64,000 nucleotides of DNA, from NCBI RefSeq assembly GCF_000972845.2, contig NC_040016.1, positions 2,004,701-2,068,700 of the forward strand, written 5' to 3'. The DNA is from Larimichthys crocea (Eukaryota > Chordata > Actinopteri > Sciaenidae). Positions within the stretch are counted from its first letter, which is position 1. Each line of letters starts with the position of its first letter. Shown piece by piece: positions 10,301 through 21,830 of this stretch. The notes beneath the pieces were generated by a model that saw only the letters and a list, made by a program, of their open reading frames with translations, ran no database searches and was not told the origin of the DNA. The translations under genes and the position numbers were made by a program.

Positions 10301-12856
10301 TTCTGCTGCGTGTCCAGTAAGGCACAGTTTCAATAGTGGAGACTGCCTCGCAGCTCCACCATTCACAGGCACAGTGATGGTTGTTTTGGCCACTATAGAC
10401 TCATTCATCTGAATTATATATATAGAAAAAAAGACAATTTAATCCTATTTTCCAAACTTATGGACATTTGGTTTAGAAAGAATGTTAGTGTTTATTGTAC
10501 ATTCAGCTGCAGAGGTCAGCATTACCCTATCTGAAGTGCGTCCAGTGGAGCGTTTCTTTGCTGCCTGTGGAGGAATTTCCAGTTTTCTGGAGGAGCGCTG
10601 TGGAATAAATGTCAAGTTATTTATCAAAAAACACTTTCTAAAAGATTGGCTGCTAAAAACTTAGAATAAATAGCAAGACAACTTTGAGCTGAAGTAAAAA
10701 CACATGAATCAACCACTAACTGCCTTTACACTGAACCTGAAATAAGTAACAAAATGACTCATCATTACGCATGCAAGAAGGCATCTATTCAAAAACATAA
10801 GTCAAAACGTGACTCACTCGTTTCTGGCGCTTCCGCAGTCTCACAGTCTTCATCACCGAGGCATCCCAGTCCTACAAGCAAAGTGGATAGTAGATTAGAT
10901 TATAGTACTTGAAGATCACTTCATTACAATTTCCCTTAAAAAACACTGTTGTCCCACTATTTGATCAGCAAATCCTCAGGCCTTCTGAAATATACAGTGA
11001 TTTATAAGAGATGGTCAGTATACCAGAGAGTCGTCTGTTTGGTCCTAGCTGATGTCTGACAGCAAAGAACCCGATTCATCGATGGTAGCTAACCTGTAAA
11101 AACAGATTTAAGTCACCATTTAATCTCCCTGTCCAATGTACAATTCCATGCACTACTGTTTATTTCTCTATCTATATATATTCACTAGCTAACAAATGCA
11201 ACACTTCAATAGAGATAAAAGGTCAGAAAGGATGAGGCACAGTGGTGAGATGAACACCTAAAATCATTTTTACTGTCTTATCAGCACTCTCTGGGGAAGA
11301 AAAAAATAGTGTTTCAGAACCGGCAAGGAGGATCTGACCTTCGACTAGTGTTGAGGTTGCCTTTGGCAGCCTGTGCTGCCTGGGAGTGGGCACTGAGGAA
11401 GGCCAGGGCAGAGCGCTGTTCCTCCCTCAGGTGGACACTGCTGCCATTGTTCTCGGATATGAGCAGTCCCGGATAGCTGCAGCTGACGTTCCTATTACAT
11501 CCAGGATGAGCAGGTTGACAGGGTTAGGTCAAATGCATTGTTTTAGTGATCATAAACAATCACCAGTTAGAAAAAGTATCTGAAGATTAACTTTTTAATT
11601 CCCTGTGTATCCCATAAAAATCATTGCAGGTATATTTTTTTAGCAGTGTTGCACCAACCAGTTTCTCATAAACTGCCTCAGCCTTCTGCCTCCGGCGAAT
11701 CTCCACATCCACCTGGTTTCGAGCATGCTTTAGTTTGACCTCCAGGGCTCCCCTCTCGTCTCTGCTTTAGCCAGCACCTCTTTACAGGAAACCAGGTCCT
11801 CGTGACCGCAGCCACTTCTTACGACACTCTTAAAGTTCGCTGCCATCTGGAGGAACTCTGATAAGACAACAGAAGAGGAGATTGTGCCACATATATAATA
11901 CTTTTCTTCCATGGCCCCAAACTTCATTGTTTTTTTAAAAACTGCCTTTTGATAAGGGCAAAGGACAAAAAGACAAAAGACAGGGTTCCCACACCTTTTT
12001 CATGAACAAATTCAAGCACTTTTCAAGCCCTTAAGCACCAGTTTTTCCATTTTTCCAGCACCTTTAAATAGGTAGCCTCTAGTTGTGTTTGCATGATGGT
12101 CATGGGAGCGCAGCGGTGCCACTGTATGGCATAATAATATGGGTCTAATTAGCTATTTCATATGGTGGTAGATTGACTGTTTTGATTTTTAACTATTGTG
12201 GAATTTGTTGTATTCTCAGCTTGTGAGCGGTGTATTGTGTAACTACCATGCGCAATAACAGTGACAAATAGACATCACACAAATTTCAAGCATTTTCAAG
12301 CACTTCACAAAAAATTCAAGCATTTTCACAACCTTGAAAACACTGAATTGAAATTCAAGCATTTTCAAGGAATTCAAGCACCCGTGGGAACCCTGAAAAG
12401 AGTGCTTTGCTGTGGTGAGCAAATGAGTAACTGTGTTATCCTGTTAGTTAAAATGGAAATGACCTGCATTATGTGGACTATTGAAATGGAAATGTTTACA
12501 GCTATTTTCGACCCCCATTTGTGTCTTTATGTCTGCAGCCCTACAGCAGAGGGTCCACACTCAGTATTACTTCTACATTCATTGCTTAAGTCTTAAAAAG
12601 TCATTTAACCGACATATTTTGTGATGGAAAAGCACAACACAGTGCTACTAACACTAGAGTTACCAGCTTAACCACAGTAACGCTACATACGTACTTAAAC
12701 TGCACTGTGTTTCTCAAGACAAGCTTCTAAAGAGGTGACAGATACCAAAACAAAGTGTGAAAATAACTTACGTGGTTCAATGCTCTCATTCAGACCGTCC
12801 ACCTGGGCTCTCAGACTCTGAAACTGGTTGTACAGGTTCACCACGGACGACTCCAT
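4352..12856 (-). CDS. racgap1: Rac GTPase-activating protein 1 (MgcRacGAP/CYK4), 629 aa
   Basis: Coding exons in gene order: 12772-12856, 9048-9250, 8720-8874, 8399-8468, 8192-8245, 7896-7967, 7662-7776, 7421-7569, 7147-7311, 6962-7057, 6584-6782, 6366-6471, 5971-6103, 5751-5853, 5437-5545, 4352-4427. They sum to 1890 nt with all phases closed; the human protein is 632 aa. RACGAP1 pairs with kinesin KIF23 as centralspindlin at the spindle midzone, controlling RhoA during cytokinesis. Visible: an N-terminal coiled coil with [13 protein letters not shown] (exon 2); a C1 zinc finger across exons 8-9 (HHF...CVSCG...CQDC...HPECRERC, about 294-346); a RhoGAP domain from about 357 with the arginine finger in GLYRVSG (Arg393); and a family C-terminus with GNFFASP. 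The start is the only in-frame ATG of exon 1, just after a non-coding exon and an acceptor. Intron 1 is inflated by a second, damaged copy of exons 2-9. Confidence 0.96.
7165..9635. repeat. racgap1: Duplicated racgap1 segment, copy 1 (intact exons)
   Basis: This segment carries most of exon 9 through exon 2 and their introns. It matches 9807-12659 nearly base for base in the same orientation. All exons here keep reading frame and splice sites, so this copy was used in the gene model. It ends where a hAT-like element is inserted at 9636. Confidence 0.9.
9636..9795 (+). mobile_element. Truncated hAT-type transposon running into an assembly gap
   Basis: The end sequence CAGTGGTTCTTAACCTGGG begins at 9636, directly after CACTAGAG (9628-9635). 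The same CACTAGAG occurs uninterrupted at 12652-12659 in copy 2, which is therefore the empty site and implies an 8-bp target, as expected for hAT. Before the gap, one frame reads [19 protein letters not shown], resembling the C-terminal dimerisation region of hAT transposases. The other end is lost in the gap, so the element's full length is unknown. Confidence 0.7.
9796..9805. other. Assembly gap (10 N)
   Basis: Ten undetermined bases. They separate the truncated hAT element from the start of the second racgap1 segment copy. A round 10-N run is usually a placeholder of unknown true size. Confidence 0.99.
9807..12659 (-). pseudogene. racgap1: Second, damaged copy of racgap1 exons 2-9 (likely unmerged haplotype)
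   Basis: Exon equivalents and lengths against copy 1: exon 2 11659-11857 (199 vs 203 nt), exon 3 11339-11491 (153 vs 155), exon 4 11024-11093 (70 vs 70), exon 5 10818-10871 (54 vs 54), exon 6 10526-10597 (72 vs 72), exon 7 10295-10408 (114 vs 115), exon 8 10060-10204 (145 vs 149), exon 9 partial 9806-9951. Four of the seven complete exons are frameshifted. Small deletions dominate over substitutions and occur in introns too. The copy also holds a 415-bp element missing from copy 1 and lacks copy 1's hAT insertion. This fits a poorly polished alternative haplotype left beside the primary one better than a functional exon duplication. A recent real duplication that decayed cannot be excluded. 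Confidence 0.85.
11981..12395. mobile_element. 415-bp non-autonomous DNA transposon (MITE)
   Basis: The termini are inverted repeats: CAGGGTTCCCAC at the left and GTGGGAACCCTG at the right. The direct repeat AAAAGA flanks both sides (11975-11980 and 12396-12401). Copy 1 of the surrounding segment has a single AAAAGA and no insert, giving a clean empty site. The interior is rich in TTCAAGCA-type motifs and has no transposase frame. Confidence 0.85.
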
Positions 12857-13107
12857 CGTGTCCTACTGCAGCTTAGTTAGATAGGTAGGAGGAAATGAAG
12901 GACTTCGGTAACGTAAAGGTGAGGCGAAACTCCACCATAGCACGAAAAACAAACACTATGTCACATCTCACAGAGTGTTAGCTGAATGAATGTTACAGCA
13001 GGTTTAACGTGCTGCCTGCGTGCTCAGATTAACGTCAGCGTGTCTGTGTCCACTCGAGTTAACTTGTGTTGTTGTTCAAAAGAAACACAGAAACAAAACA
13101 CACGTAC

Positions 13108-13230
13108 CTCTGCAATGTTTCTCCTGTGGTAGTGTGGCTGACATGTAATGTACCAAAGCCCCGGTTTTAAAAGCAGAGGTTAGACGTGTATTCCCGCAGC
13201 AGCAGCAGCAGCAGAGCCACACCTGTCTGA
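13108..13230 (-). other. racgap1: racgap1 5' non-coding exon (approximate)
   Basis: A donor GCAGAG|GTACGTG on the minus strand ends an exon at 13108. The next exon has an acceptor (CTGCAG) about 9 nt before the ATG at 12856. The 5' end is not visible; it is placed near 13230 from the position of the CHR-like promoter element. Confidence 0.5.
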
Positions 13231-13257
13231 TAAAAGTTTGCACATTCTTCTGCAAAG

Positions 13258-13272
13258 TTCAAAATCAGCGCC
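13258..13272 (-). promoter_or_regulatory. racgap1: CDE/CHR-like cell-cycle element of racgap1
   Basis: On the minus strand the sequence reads GGCGC-TGAT-TTTGAA. This is a CDE-type GC box, the canonical 4-nt spacer and a CHR (TTTGAA). Such tandem elements recruit the DREAM and B-MYB/FOXM1 complexes and restrict expression to G2/M. It lies just upstream of the inferred non-coding exon, where a CHR normally sits, and racgap1 is a cytokinesis gene. Confidence 0.5.
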
Positions 13273-13280
13273 GGATTTCT

Positions 13281-14205
13281 TCTTCTCTTCTTCCTGTAGC
13301 GCAGGTCTGAGCGCTCTACCGCCCCCACAGAGCCAGCGCTGCAACTGTGGAGATCAGTTTCTTTGGCTCCCTTACTGTCATTAGTCTCAACATATAAGTA
13401 TAAGTGTTATACATGTAACCTTCAACACACATTTATGACATTTTTTTTTTTTACAGAGTTACAGATGAACTGAGTCTTAAAAATACCTACTACAAGCAGA
13501 AACCGAAATGGAACTGTATGATATTTTATTTTGTACATTTGATTTCATAAATGAATATATTACTCACCAAATAAGTAGTTTATTAATTTAAAAATGTATA
13601 CATCATGTATACACATTTTTTCTCAGACATGTCTAATTTTTTTTTTTTTTGTCCAACTCATTATAAAATAATGAGCTACCATTTCAAAACTTCAAAGGGT
13701 CCTCCATACATTAGAGTAAGACATTAAGGACATGCATAATAGATTATATTGCTTTTAATCAACCCAGTGGATTTCCTCATCTACTGTTCCACTATATACA
13801 TGTAAACAAACAAACAAACCAAACATTTTACATAGGGCACTCTGAGGTGACTTTCTTTCAACTATGTGCTTGTAACTCTGTCTTAGTAACCCCATTAGTG
13901 GTATCATTCGCTTCAATGTATGAGCCATATTTTGCACAATAGATAGAAAGGGCAATTTTGCTTGAGGTGAGTTTGTCAGGGTATCTGTGCTTCCTGCTCT
14001 CCTTGCTGTGTATAAAAATACGCAGTACCATACGGTGAAATTATGTGTGAAATCATCTTTTGAAACACTCAACACTGAATGTGTCCTGTTGTTGTGGGCC
14101 TGGCACATGGGATGCACCCAACAGCATCATTAATCAGCAACGGATGGCATATCTGGGTGCAGCAGCAGCAGCAGCAGCTCTACTGTGCAACATTTAATGA
14201 GGATA

Positions 14206-14241
<36 letters not shown>

Positions 14242-16200
14242 TCAATTGCAAACAAAGCACATGTATGTGTCTATAACATAGGATTTTTTAAGTAACTCAA
14301 CAATAGACTCAAAATGATTTATGTTTGCATGTGTGTTTTTATAATGCATTGGCAATTAGATTTAGCATTGCACTTGCCTTCAGAACATTGCGTGTGTGTG
14401 TGTGTGTGTTCTGAATACAGCAGGTCCATTAGAGTTGATTTAAAGTAATAGGATCTGTCAGTTAATATGTGCTCTCTGTCTTTATCAATTATTCATCTTT
14501 GTATGCACGTTTCCTCAAGTCACAGATCATTTAACTGCAAGAATTTTCTTTTTAGACCAATCACTGTTTGCCCTTTCTTAAACTGAGCAGACTGTTACTG
14601 CTAAGTGTAGTCTGCCATCAACTGAGTACATCACCAAGAGAGAATAATACAAATTGACTAATTTAACAAAAGAGAGCAGTTGCTTTCAGGTGACATTTTC
14701 ATTCACCATATTGTTTTAAATGTGTTTTAGTGCAATTAGGTTTGCATTTATTGTTGATCAGATCAGACAACATATTGTAAAAGGCACGTTACCACTTTGC
14801 CGAGTTTATTCAGATAGGCAGCATAAGTCAACATACACCCCCACAGTCATATAAAGCGTTGCACACCAGTAACTTGTACTGTAATACCTGCACAGACTTT
14901 CTTTCATTTACAAGCAGTTCTTAAGACAGTGTGTTTACCTGAATAATGAGTTCACAGATTAGTAGCTGTCTGTCTAAAAGGTGCATGGATATGACAACAA
15001 CCAGGTAGAAATTTCATAAGTGCATCTCAGGAGTGAACAAAGTATCAGGAGGCTCTAATGCACCAAAGTTTTAGAGGAAGCACCTGCAGATTATGCTGAC
15101 TACAGGGTTAGGCCTCCTCAGTGGCACCATTGGAAGGGTAATGGATCCACAAACAGCCTCATGGGGAACCACTTGGCAGATGTGCATCTACTTAGGAGGA
15201 TGCACTGAAGCAGAACACACCCTCTATACATCCTGTGCACATTTGTGCTCACAAAGCAAAGTGAAGTTTAAGGGTCTGGATACAGATAAAGAAAACAAGA
15301 TATTGATATAGTTTCTGTCCACCTTGGCGTACATCCCATAAATGAAGAAAGGTGATTTTTTTATTGTTGAACATAAACAAAATCATCCATATCTATATAG
15401 AGAGTGGACAAAAAAACATAAAATACCTGGAAAATATAAGGTAAATACTAACCCTGCAATAAATCTACATATTAAGATAGTGTCAGGTGTTGAATTTCTC
15501 TATTTGGTGAGTGTGAGGCTGTGGTTACTAATGGAGTTGTATTAGATTATAATGTACTGTGTAATGTAAGTGTATCTTTGATCAGACTGTATTGCTTCGC
15601 ACATTGCATTACAGCCTTGCAGCCAACTCCTCTTTGATAGAGTCTCGACAAAAAGTGAACATTACAAGCGCCTCTAATGTCGTTTTTATTGCAGGAATAA
15701 TCTGTTGAATTTAATTATATTTCTAAAGCGTATTTTAAATGTTTTATGTGTCAACCCTCTATAGATTTTACAGTCTGGCACCGAAAATTGATTTAAATAT
15801 AATGTGTCCTGAGTTAACAGGATGTTTTTGCAAAATGGAATGTCACACCACTGGCAAACTACTTTTATCGTCTGTGAAGGGACGCCAGATGAATTTCTTG
15901 GAGCTAAGTGAGCCTGCAGGTATTTGGAAAAGCTCTGGCCAAGTTAGTATAGGGCAAAGATAATGTTCATGGGTGCACTCCAAACATCCCATTAATTGAA
16001 TTATGAGTGGAATATCCCTCTCAGAGAGTGTTTACTGGAAAAGCTCTTTCCTTCACTGTTTCAACAATAGGATTTTTATCTTCCATTTTTTGAAACCTAA
16101 CACTTGGTAAACACTCCAACCCAAACACATTCACAAGTGGATTAAAGAGTTTATATTTTCCAGTTTGAAAAATGGGATGGGACTCTATAAAAATATGATT
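13281..16200. other. Intergenic region between racgap1 promoter and minar1 3' end
   Basis: No gene is recognised. The region contains a (CAG)n run at 14158-14177, a (CA)n run at 14209-14237 and a (TG)n run at 14392-14410. An open frame at 15093-15311 (72 codons) has no recognisable protein and is taken as chance. Confidence 0.5.
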
Positions 16201-16928
16201 TTTATTGATTTAAGCTTGTTTGAGCAGTATATCTTGTTGCTTAAAAGAAAGCCAAGAACATTCAAATGATAAATAAATAAAATAAAAACTCTGCTCCTGT
16301 CCACAGAATCCATTACTAGTTATAAACTATAGATGTAAAACTCTTACATACTGATCAAAGTATTATCTTACATAGAAGTGGAATAAGCCCTGTTGTGTTC
16401 TCAATGGAACAGCAAGAAATAGTCAGGCAGTGCTCAAGGCTCAAGCTGATTCACAATGCATTTGTAACAGTGTTGTTTCTCAGAAAAGTGCAGACAAAAT
16501 GAGAAAGGAAAAAGAAACTTTTGCTCAGTATTACTAGTTTCAACATATCTTATTTTAGAATTATTTAAAACCTCCATCCTTCCTTTTGCAGCCACCTGAA
16601 ATTATCAAGAACAAAAATCAGGATATAAATGACAACAAATGTGAGAAAAAAAACTTGGCATTGGCGATTACTTACAATTTGCTGTAATTGCATGAGGGAT
16701 TGATTTCAAAGTAAGCTACAGCTACAGCTCAAATCCTTCTGTTTTTTCTGCATGCAGAGGAGTGTAAGGAAATACTGACTGTCACATGATCACTGATCCA
16801 GCTTTAGTGTCCTAGTGTGACAGTCTCTCATCTACTAATCTCCATGGAAATGACGTGCACATTCTTACAGCTGCTGAACAGAAATAAATGAAATGAAAAC
16901 AGGCAATGTGGGCTTTCTGTAAGGATCT
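16201..16928 (-). other. minar1: minar1 3' untranslated region (approximate)
   Basis: Sequence downstream of the minar1 stop on the minus strand. An AATAAA signal on that strand lies at 16201-16206. Mammalian MINAR1 has a long 3'UTR, so more distal ends are possible. Confidence 0.35.
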
Positions 16929-19900
16929 TTATGACCCCACGGTGCAAATGGGAATGACAATGATGAGAATGATAGCCACTGCACTGCCAATGAGTGCAAT
17001 CAGCTTGCAGACCTTGGCCCGACGGAGGTCAGCCTCTTTACGCCTGAGTAGACCATCATAGCCTGGAGTGTAGATGTCATCCATCCAGAACTCCATGTTG
17101 TTGGGGTTCATAGACTCCTGGGCCTGAGGAACATGATGCAATTTAAAGATGAGTTTTTAAAGCAGATAAGAACACACAAATCCTTATCTAAGATGCTGTG
17201 AATCACTCATTTTTGTTCAACTTTTTTCATAACACAGAGTTGTATTTTACTCTTTTTTTTCTTTAGCCTACATGATGTGTTTATAAAGAATATGTTTTGC
17301 TAAAACAATCCAGAAAACAATCCCATTCATTTATGCATAGACTGCAACCACTTACAGTGAGACATAGCAGGGAACAGAATGTAATTAACTATTTTTAAAT
17401 TCTTAAAGTCTGACCTGTAAATCCAAAGGGGTGACTCGTGCCTCTCTGTCGTCTACAGTCCATATGGGCCTTCCTCTCCCCTCATCCAATCTGGGGTCAA
17501 TGATCTTCCCAGAGGTTAGTCCACCTGTCAGACTGCTGTCTTTGTTGCGGAACAAGGACGAATTAAACACTTGATCCACCAGGCTGGAGGACTTTTGCGA
17601 GAGTAGGTTAGTTGTGCTGCCTGACTGATCTGCCTAGAAGAAAAATGGACCAAACGCAGATTTTATATATACTGTATATACAACAATATCGATTTTAAAA
17701 AGCCCAATATTACTTTACATAAATACCACCAATAAACATGCACATTAATTTGAATAAATGGGCTGTTTCTTTGCAGCCCTGACCAAAACATTGCTCACTG
17801 TTTAAGGTTTAAACTATTATCCCACAAAGTGGCCTGATTCAACCAACCACATAATCACATGTGTCTACCCAGCAGACCACAGACCCAGCTAAAGGCCTAA
17901 CACATTTTGTGGTTGCACAGCATGGATAGACACATGGTGTGAATACTGTACTTTTTTCAATACATATACATATACATATACATATACTGTTTTTGCAGTA
18001 GTGCAGCATATCATAGAGCAGATACATGACAGCACATGTAAACAAAACAGAAGACAGCCATGCTTTAGCATAAAATAACACCACAAACACATGGAAAATG
18101 TAAGGGTATTAATTAACAAAAATTTGTTAATTAATACCCTTACATTTTCCATTCTACATCTTACATTCTTACATTCTATTGTAAACTTCAGTTTAACATG
18201 TAACCAAAATTAATCACACTGAATTTGTTATTTGCTATATTAACTATCATTGTTTGGTCACCTAGGAGACAAAACTGTGGATGTAACCCAACTAATTCCC
18301 AAATATTATAAATATAGTACTTTTCCTACAAGATAAATTAAATTAAAATTTGCTTAAGGAGTGTTGCTCATATTCGGAGAAACCCATCTAACAGTTATTT
18401 CTCCATGTATCACGTAAAATATTAAATGTTCAGAGTAGAATTACTTTACCTGTCCATGTGAAACTTTGCTATCTTTATTTTTCGAGAATGACACTGTCCA
18501 GTCTCTTGCAGAGTTAGAGACATTCAACTGTTTCGTATCAGAGACATTTTTCTCTTCAGGCTGAGTTTTGGAGACACGCCGAGACGCTGCATCCTTCTTG
18601 CCCTCTTTCTTCCCTTTTGAATCACTCTGACTTTTGCTGCTCTCTGTTTGCTCCACAGGAGTGTTCCATCGGTTCCAGTCCAGACTACTTGTGCTGGTCC
18701 CTGGAAACAGATGCCCAGATGACGATAGAGGCTGTGGTTCTGATGATTCAGAAGGGGTTAAAGGGTGGCTCATAAAGGAGGAGACACCACTGAGAGGCTC
18801 CAGCCATCGCCCGCTGGTCCCTTGCCCACCAGCACTGATAGGCTGCTGGATCTTTTCATCTAGTCGCTGCAGAGCAGACAGCACCTGAGAAATTTCAGAC
18901 TTTACATCATTTAGTGACTCCAGTTGTCTTTCTATCTGGCTCATACGAAGCAGCAGCTTACATACACTGGCTTTGAGCCCATCATCACTGCTTTCTAGAG
19001 AGTGGAAAAGCCTTTGTAGTTGACCTAGGCGGCCACGTCTGGCCTCAGGGGTGTCTTGGTTAATAGCCCCTGTTCCATCGCTGGGATGCAGGACTCCCGT
19101 GGAACCGCACATACTTATGTCATCTAAGAAACGAAAGATGGCACTGATGTCATCCTCACCAAACTCGGGGTCGTCTAATGAGGTCATGAAGGAGAGACGA
19201 TCAGCGTGGACCAGGCTGCGGAGACGCCGGGGGTCCGGTGGGTCTGTCTGGGTTGCCTGAGCCTTGACTACATCACCTCCACTTGGCAATCCACTATCAC
19301 CACTCTCACCACCTGAGGACTCCCCCAAACTGCTGATAGCAGGGGTTGATCGTCTTGGAAGTTGCCCACCTTGTGATTCCATCTCCAATCCAATGCTGCC
19401 CAGGCCTATCCGATCCTCTAGACTATGACTCTTGCTGGTCCAGTGAGGTCTCGGAATCTTAGGAGGTTGAAGGTGCCGGGGAGACCAATCTGGGACTGAT
19501 CCAGGTCCAAAGTAAGTTGAGTCCTGTAGGTCATCAAGGCTCCCATGTTTAGGTCGCTGCTCTGGAGATTGGTGGACCGTTATAGGTGATGGGTAAGGAT
19601 TTGGGATAATTTCAAAGCTGTGATTGTCAAAGCCTTTCTTGCTGGGACTGGGAGACTCACTGCTAATGGTCACCTGGGGTATAAGTGGTGGCTGGTTATG
19701 GAAGTCCTTCCTAAAGACGTTTCTTTTCTGGTCGACAGATGATCCTGGTTCAGGTTCAAACACCTCCATAGGCGCAGAATCTCCACTAGATTCACTGTCC
19801 GTTTCCAAAGGCAGGTAGAGATTCTTCATTACTTCGTTAGGGATTTGACCACTAGGGTACAAAAGTGTTGTGTGAGGCAAGTCAAAAGACACAGCCCTCG

Positions 19901-20441
19901 CCCTGATTGGAGGGGAGGACACAAGTGAGATAGGATCAGGGGGAAGACTTCCTCGCTTGCGGGCAGAGTAATTAGATCTTGGAAACAGCAAGTGCTGATC
20001 GATAGGCCTGCCACTGGAGTCAGAATGGGCACGTGCTCTCTCTCGACCATAAATGTTCAGCTGGTGGATTCCAGGCAGACTGGGGCCTGGGGACTGGTCA
20101 ACGGGGAGGACCGTCTGGGTTCTCATTGGTTGACTGTCATCAGGGGCTCCACCCGTCATCTGAATAAGATTGAAGATAGTTACAATGTCAGCAGCGACAC
20201 CTATGGGTGATAGTCCCTGGCCTCTGGCGGAAACCCGGTCTCTGAACAGAGTAGCTGGAAAACAGGGGTCCCGGCTGGCAGCAGCAAAAAGCAAACTCCT
20301 GAGCTCGATGAGGTGCTCCAGGTCAAAGCGTGTGCTGACCATGCGACAAAGGTCTTGAAAGGTCAGCACGTGGCGCATATTGGCCAGTTCCTCCAGGATC
20401 CCCAGAAGGACCCCGGGGTATTCTTGCTGCATGTTAGCCAT
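16929..20441 (-). CDS. minar1: MINAR1 (UBTOR/KIAA1024): membrane-anchored disordered NOTCH2-binding receptor, 801 aa
   Basis: Coding exons: 18450-20441 (664 codons, donor CAG|GTAAAG), 17415-17633 and 16929-17123. The protein is mostly low-complexity, Ser/Pro-rich and predicted disordered. It has a conserved N-terminal block (LTFQDLCRMVSTRFDLEHL) and a conserved C-terminus (MNPNNMEFWMDDIYTPGYD) followed by a single membrane segment at about 778-797 that ends almost at the stop, as in a tail-anchored protein. The human protein is 916 aa, so the fish form is shorter but ends the same way; the paralogue MINAR2 is far shorter. The family is reported to bind NOTCH2 and restrain mTOR signalling; nothing in the sequence shows that directly. 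The ATG lies 11 nt inside the exon, after an acceptor TTCCCCCTCAG. Confidence 0.93.
17961..17987. repeat. (TACATA)n microsatellite
   Basis: A short run of ACATAT-type hexamers in the second coding intron of minar1. Confidence 0.9.
18091..18152. repeat. Perfect 62-bp palindrome, 30-bp arms with 2-bp spacer
   Basis: Positions 18091-18120 and 18123-18152 are exact reverse complements around AA at 18121-18122. The match stops at the next base on each side. It lies in the intron between minar1 coding exons 1 and 2 and could form a cruciform or hairpin. It has no clear target-site duplication, so a transposon origin is not shown. Confidence 0.97.
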
Positions 20442-21660
20442 GACTACTCACCTGAGGGGGAAAACAAGGCAGTTAGCAGGGCAAAGGAATATAATTTGTA
20501 TAGCAACTTTCAAAAACAACTTTCAAAGTGCTTAAACATAGAGAGCCACTAAGACAAGATATAAAAGATATAAGTCCCATATCCAGTCTGATAAGCACAT
20601 GTATTCTTTATTCAACATTTATCTCATTGGTTCACGATTTAATGAAGAAAGTATAATAAGAGTATATGTTGATAATATTAAGTGTAATATTGTATATTAA
20701 CTGTTACATATTTCATTTTTGATAGACCTCACTGCGTATACTGTAAATTCTGTCCATACTGCCATACGTATATTTATACTGATAATTAAGTTATACTGTG
20801 CCATATTGCCACACGGATGTCTTTTAGCTTGTATATATTTTTAGATTTATATATTTTTATTTTATATATTTTACTTATATTTTATATTTCATGTTTATGC
20901 TGTCTGCACCGGGATAAGGGGGAAATTTCAATAATCTGTATGTCCTGTAGCAGCATTGACAATAATTACACACTGATAAGAATAGTAAAGCATTAGTAAC
21001 AAAACATTATTTATATTATAATATAAGACTGTATAATTTGATTTTATTAAAGGCTGTAATTGGTCAAACAGCGACTATAGCAATAACACCATGTATTCAA
21101 ACTTATTGGTCTGCAGTTCCATGCTATTTTTTTATTATTACATATTTTTGCCTGATTTAAATGACTAGCTTCATTTACATAAAATGACAGAAAATGACTT
21201 GGCTGGAAATATGTTAATCAAAGTAGACTTTCTCAGCCCGGATGGAAAAAGCCCTCTGAGTGGGAATCTGGTGAGCGACCTTCTTTTTGCGCCCTAAAAT
21301 AACCGATCATCTGATCTGATGACGCCGTCACACTGCGCACGTCTTTACCTCACTGGACATTTTTAATCTAATTTCTATTAACAGCTTTAGGGCATAGTCG
21401 CCCCTGGACTAAACAAATGTATCTTTGAATATATTAACATGTATTGAGTAACTTTATTTCAGGCATCTTTGAAAACGGTGTGAAGATGTAGGACAACAGA
21501 AGGACAATTGTCTTAGAAACGGCGCAAAAATCTGTTTTTCTGTGTTTGTGTGCCAGCTGGGACAACACCAATGTCAGTGTTGCAAATCAAATATGGGTTG
21601 TGAAATATTCCTAAAGGTGTAGCTGAAGTGGAGGTTAACCTGGGAGTTATTTCCACTTAC

Positions 21661-21830
21661 CTGAATCTATTGAAGGAGAATCACAGTCACGGCTGCGTCC
21701 ATGAAAAATGACGAACAAAATCCAGTTTTACGCAAGAAGCGAGGCCATAATCCAAATAGATCCGGGGCGACACATATTGTCACACTCCTTTCATGGGCTT
21801 CTGTTTGTAGCGGCGACTAGCCGACAGCCG
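21661..21830 (-). other. minar1: minar1 5' non-coding exon (approximate)
   Basis: A strong donor GATTCAG|GTAAGTGG on the minus strand ends an exon at 21661. It matches the acceptor at 20452 just before the coding start. The transcription start cannot be placed; the upper limit is a guess. Confidence 0.45.

Noticed and set aside
7165..12659. A functional tandem exon duplication or mutually exclusive exons in racgap1
   Set aside because: Copy 2 has frameshifts in exons 2, 3, 7 and 8 and a broken exon 9, and it is joined through an assembly gap.
15093..15311. 72-codon open frame as a gene
   Set aside because: There are no recognisable domains, splice context or neighbours; length is compatible with chance.
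18634..20552. Several plus-strand frames over minar1
   Set aside because: They are antisense shadows of the 664-codon minar1 exon.
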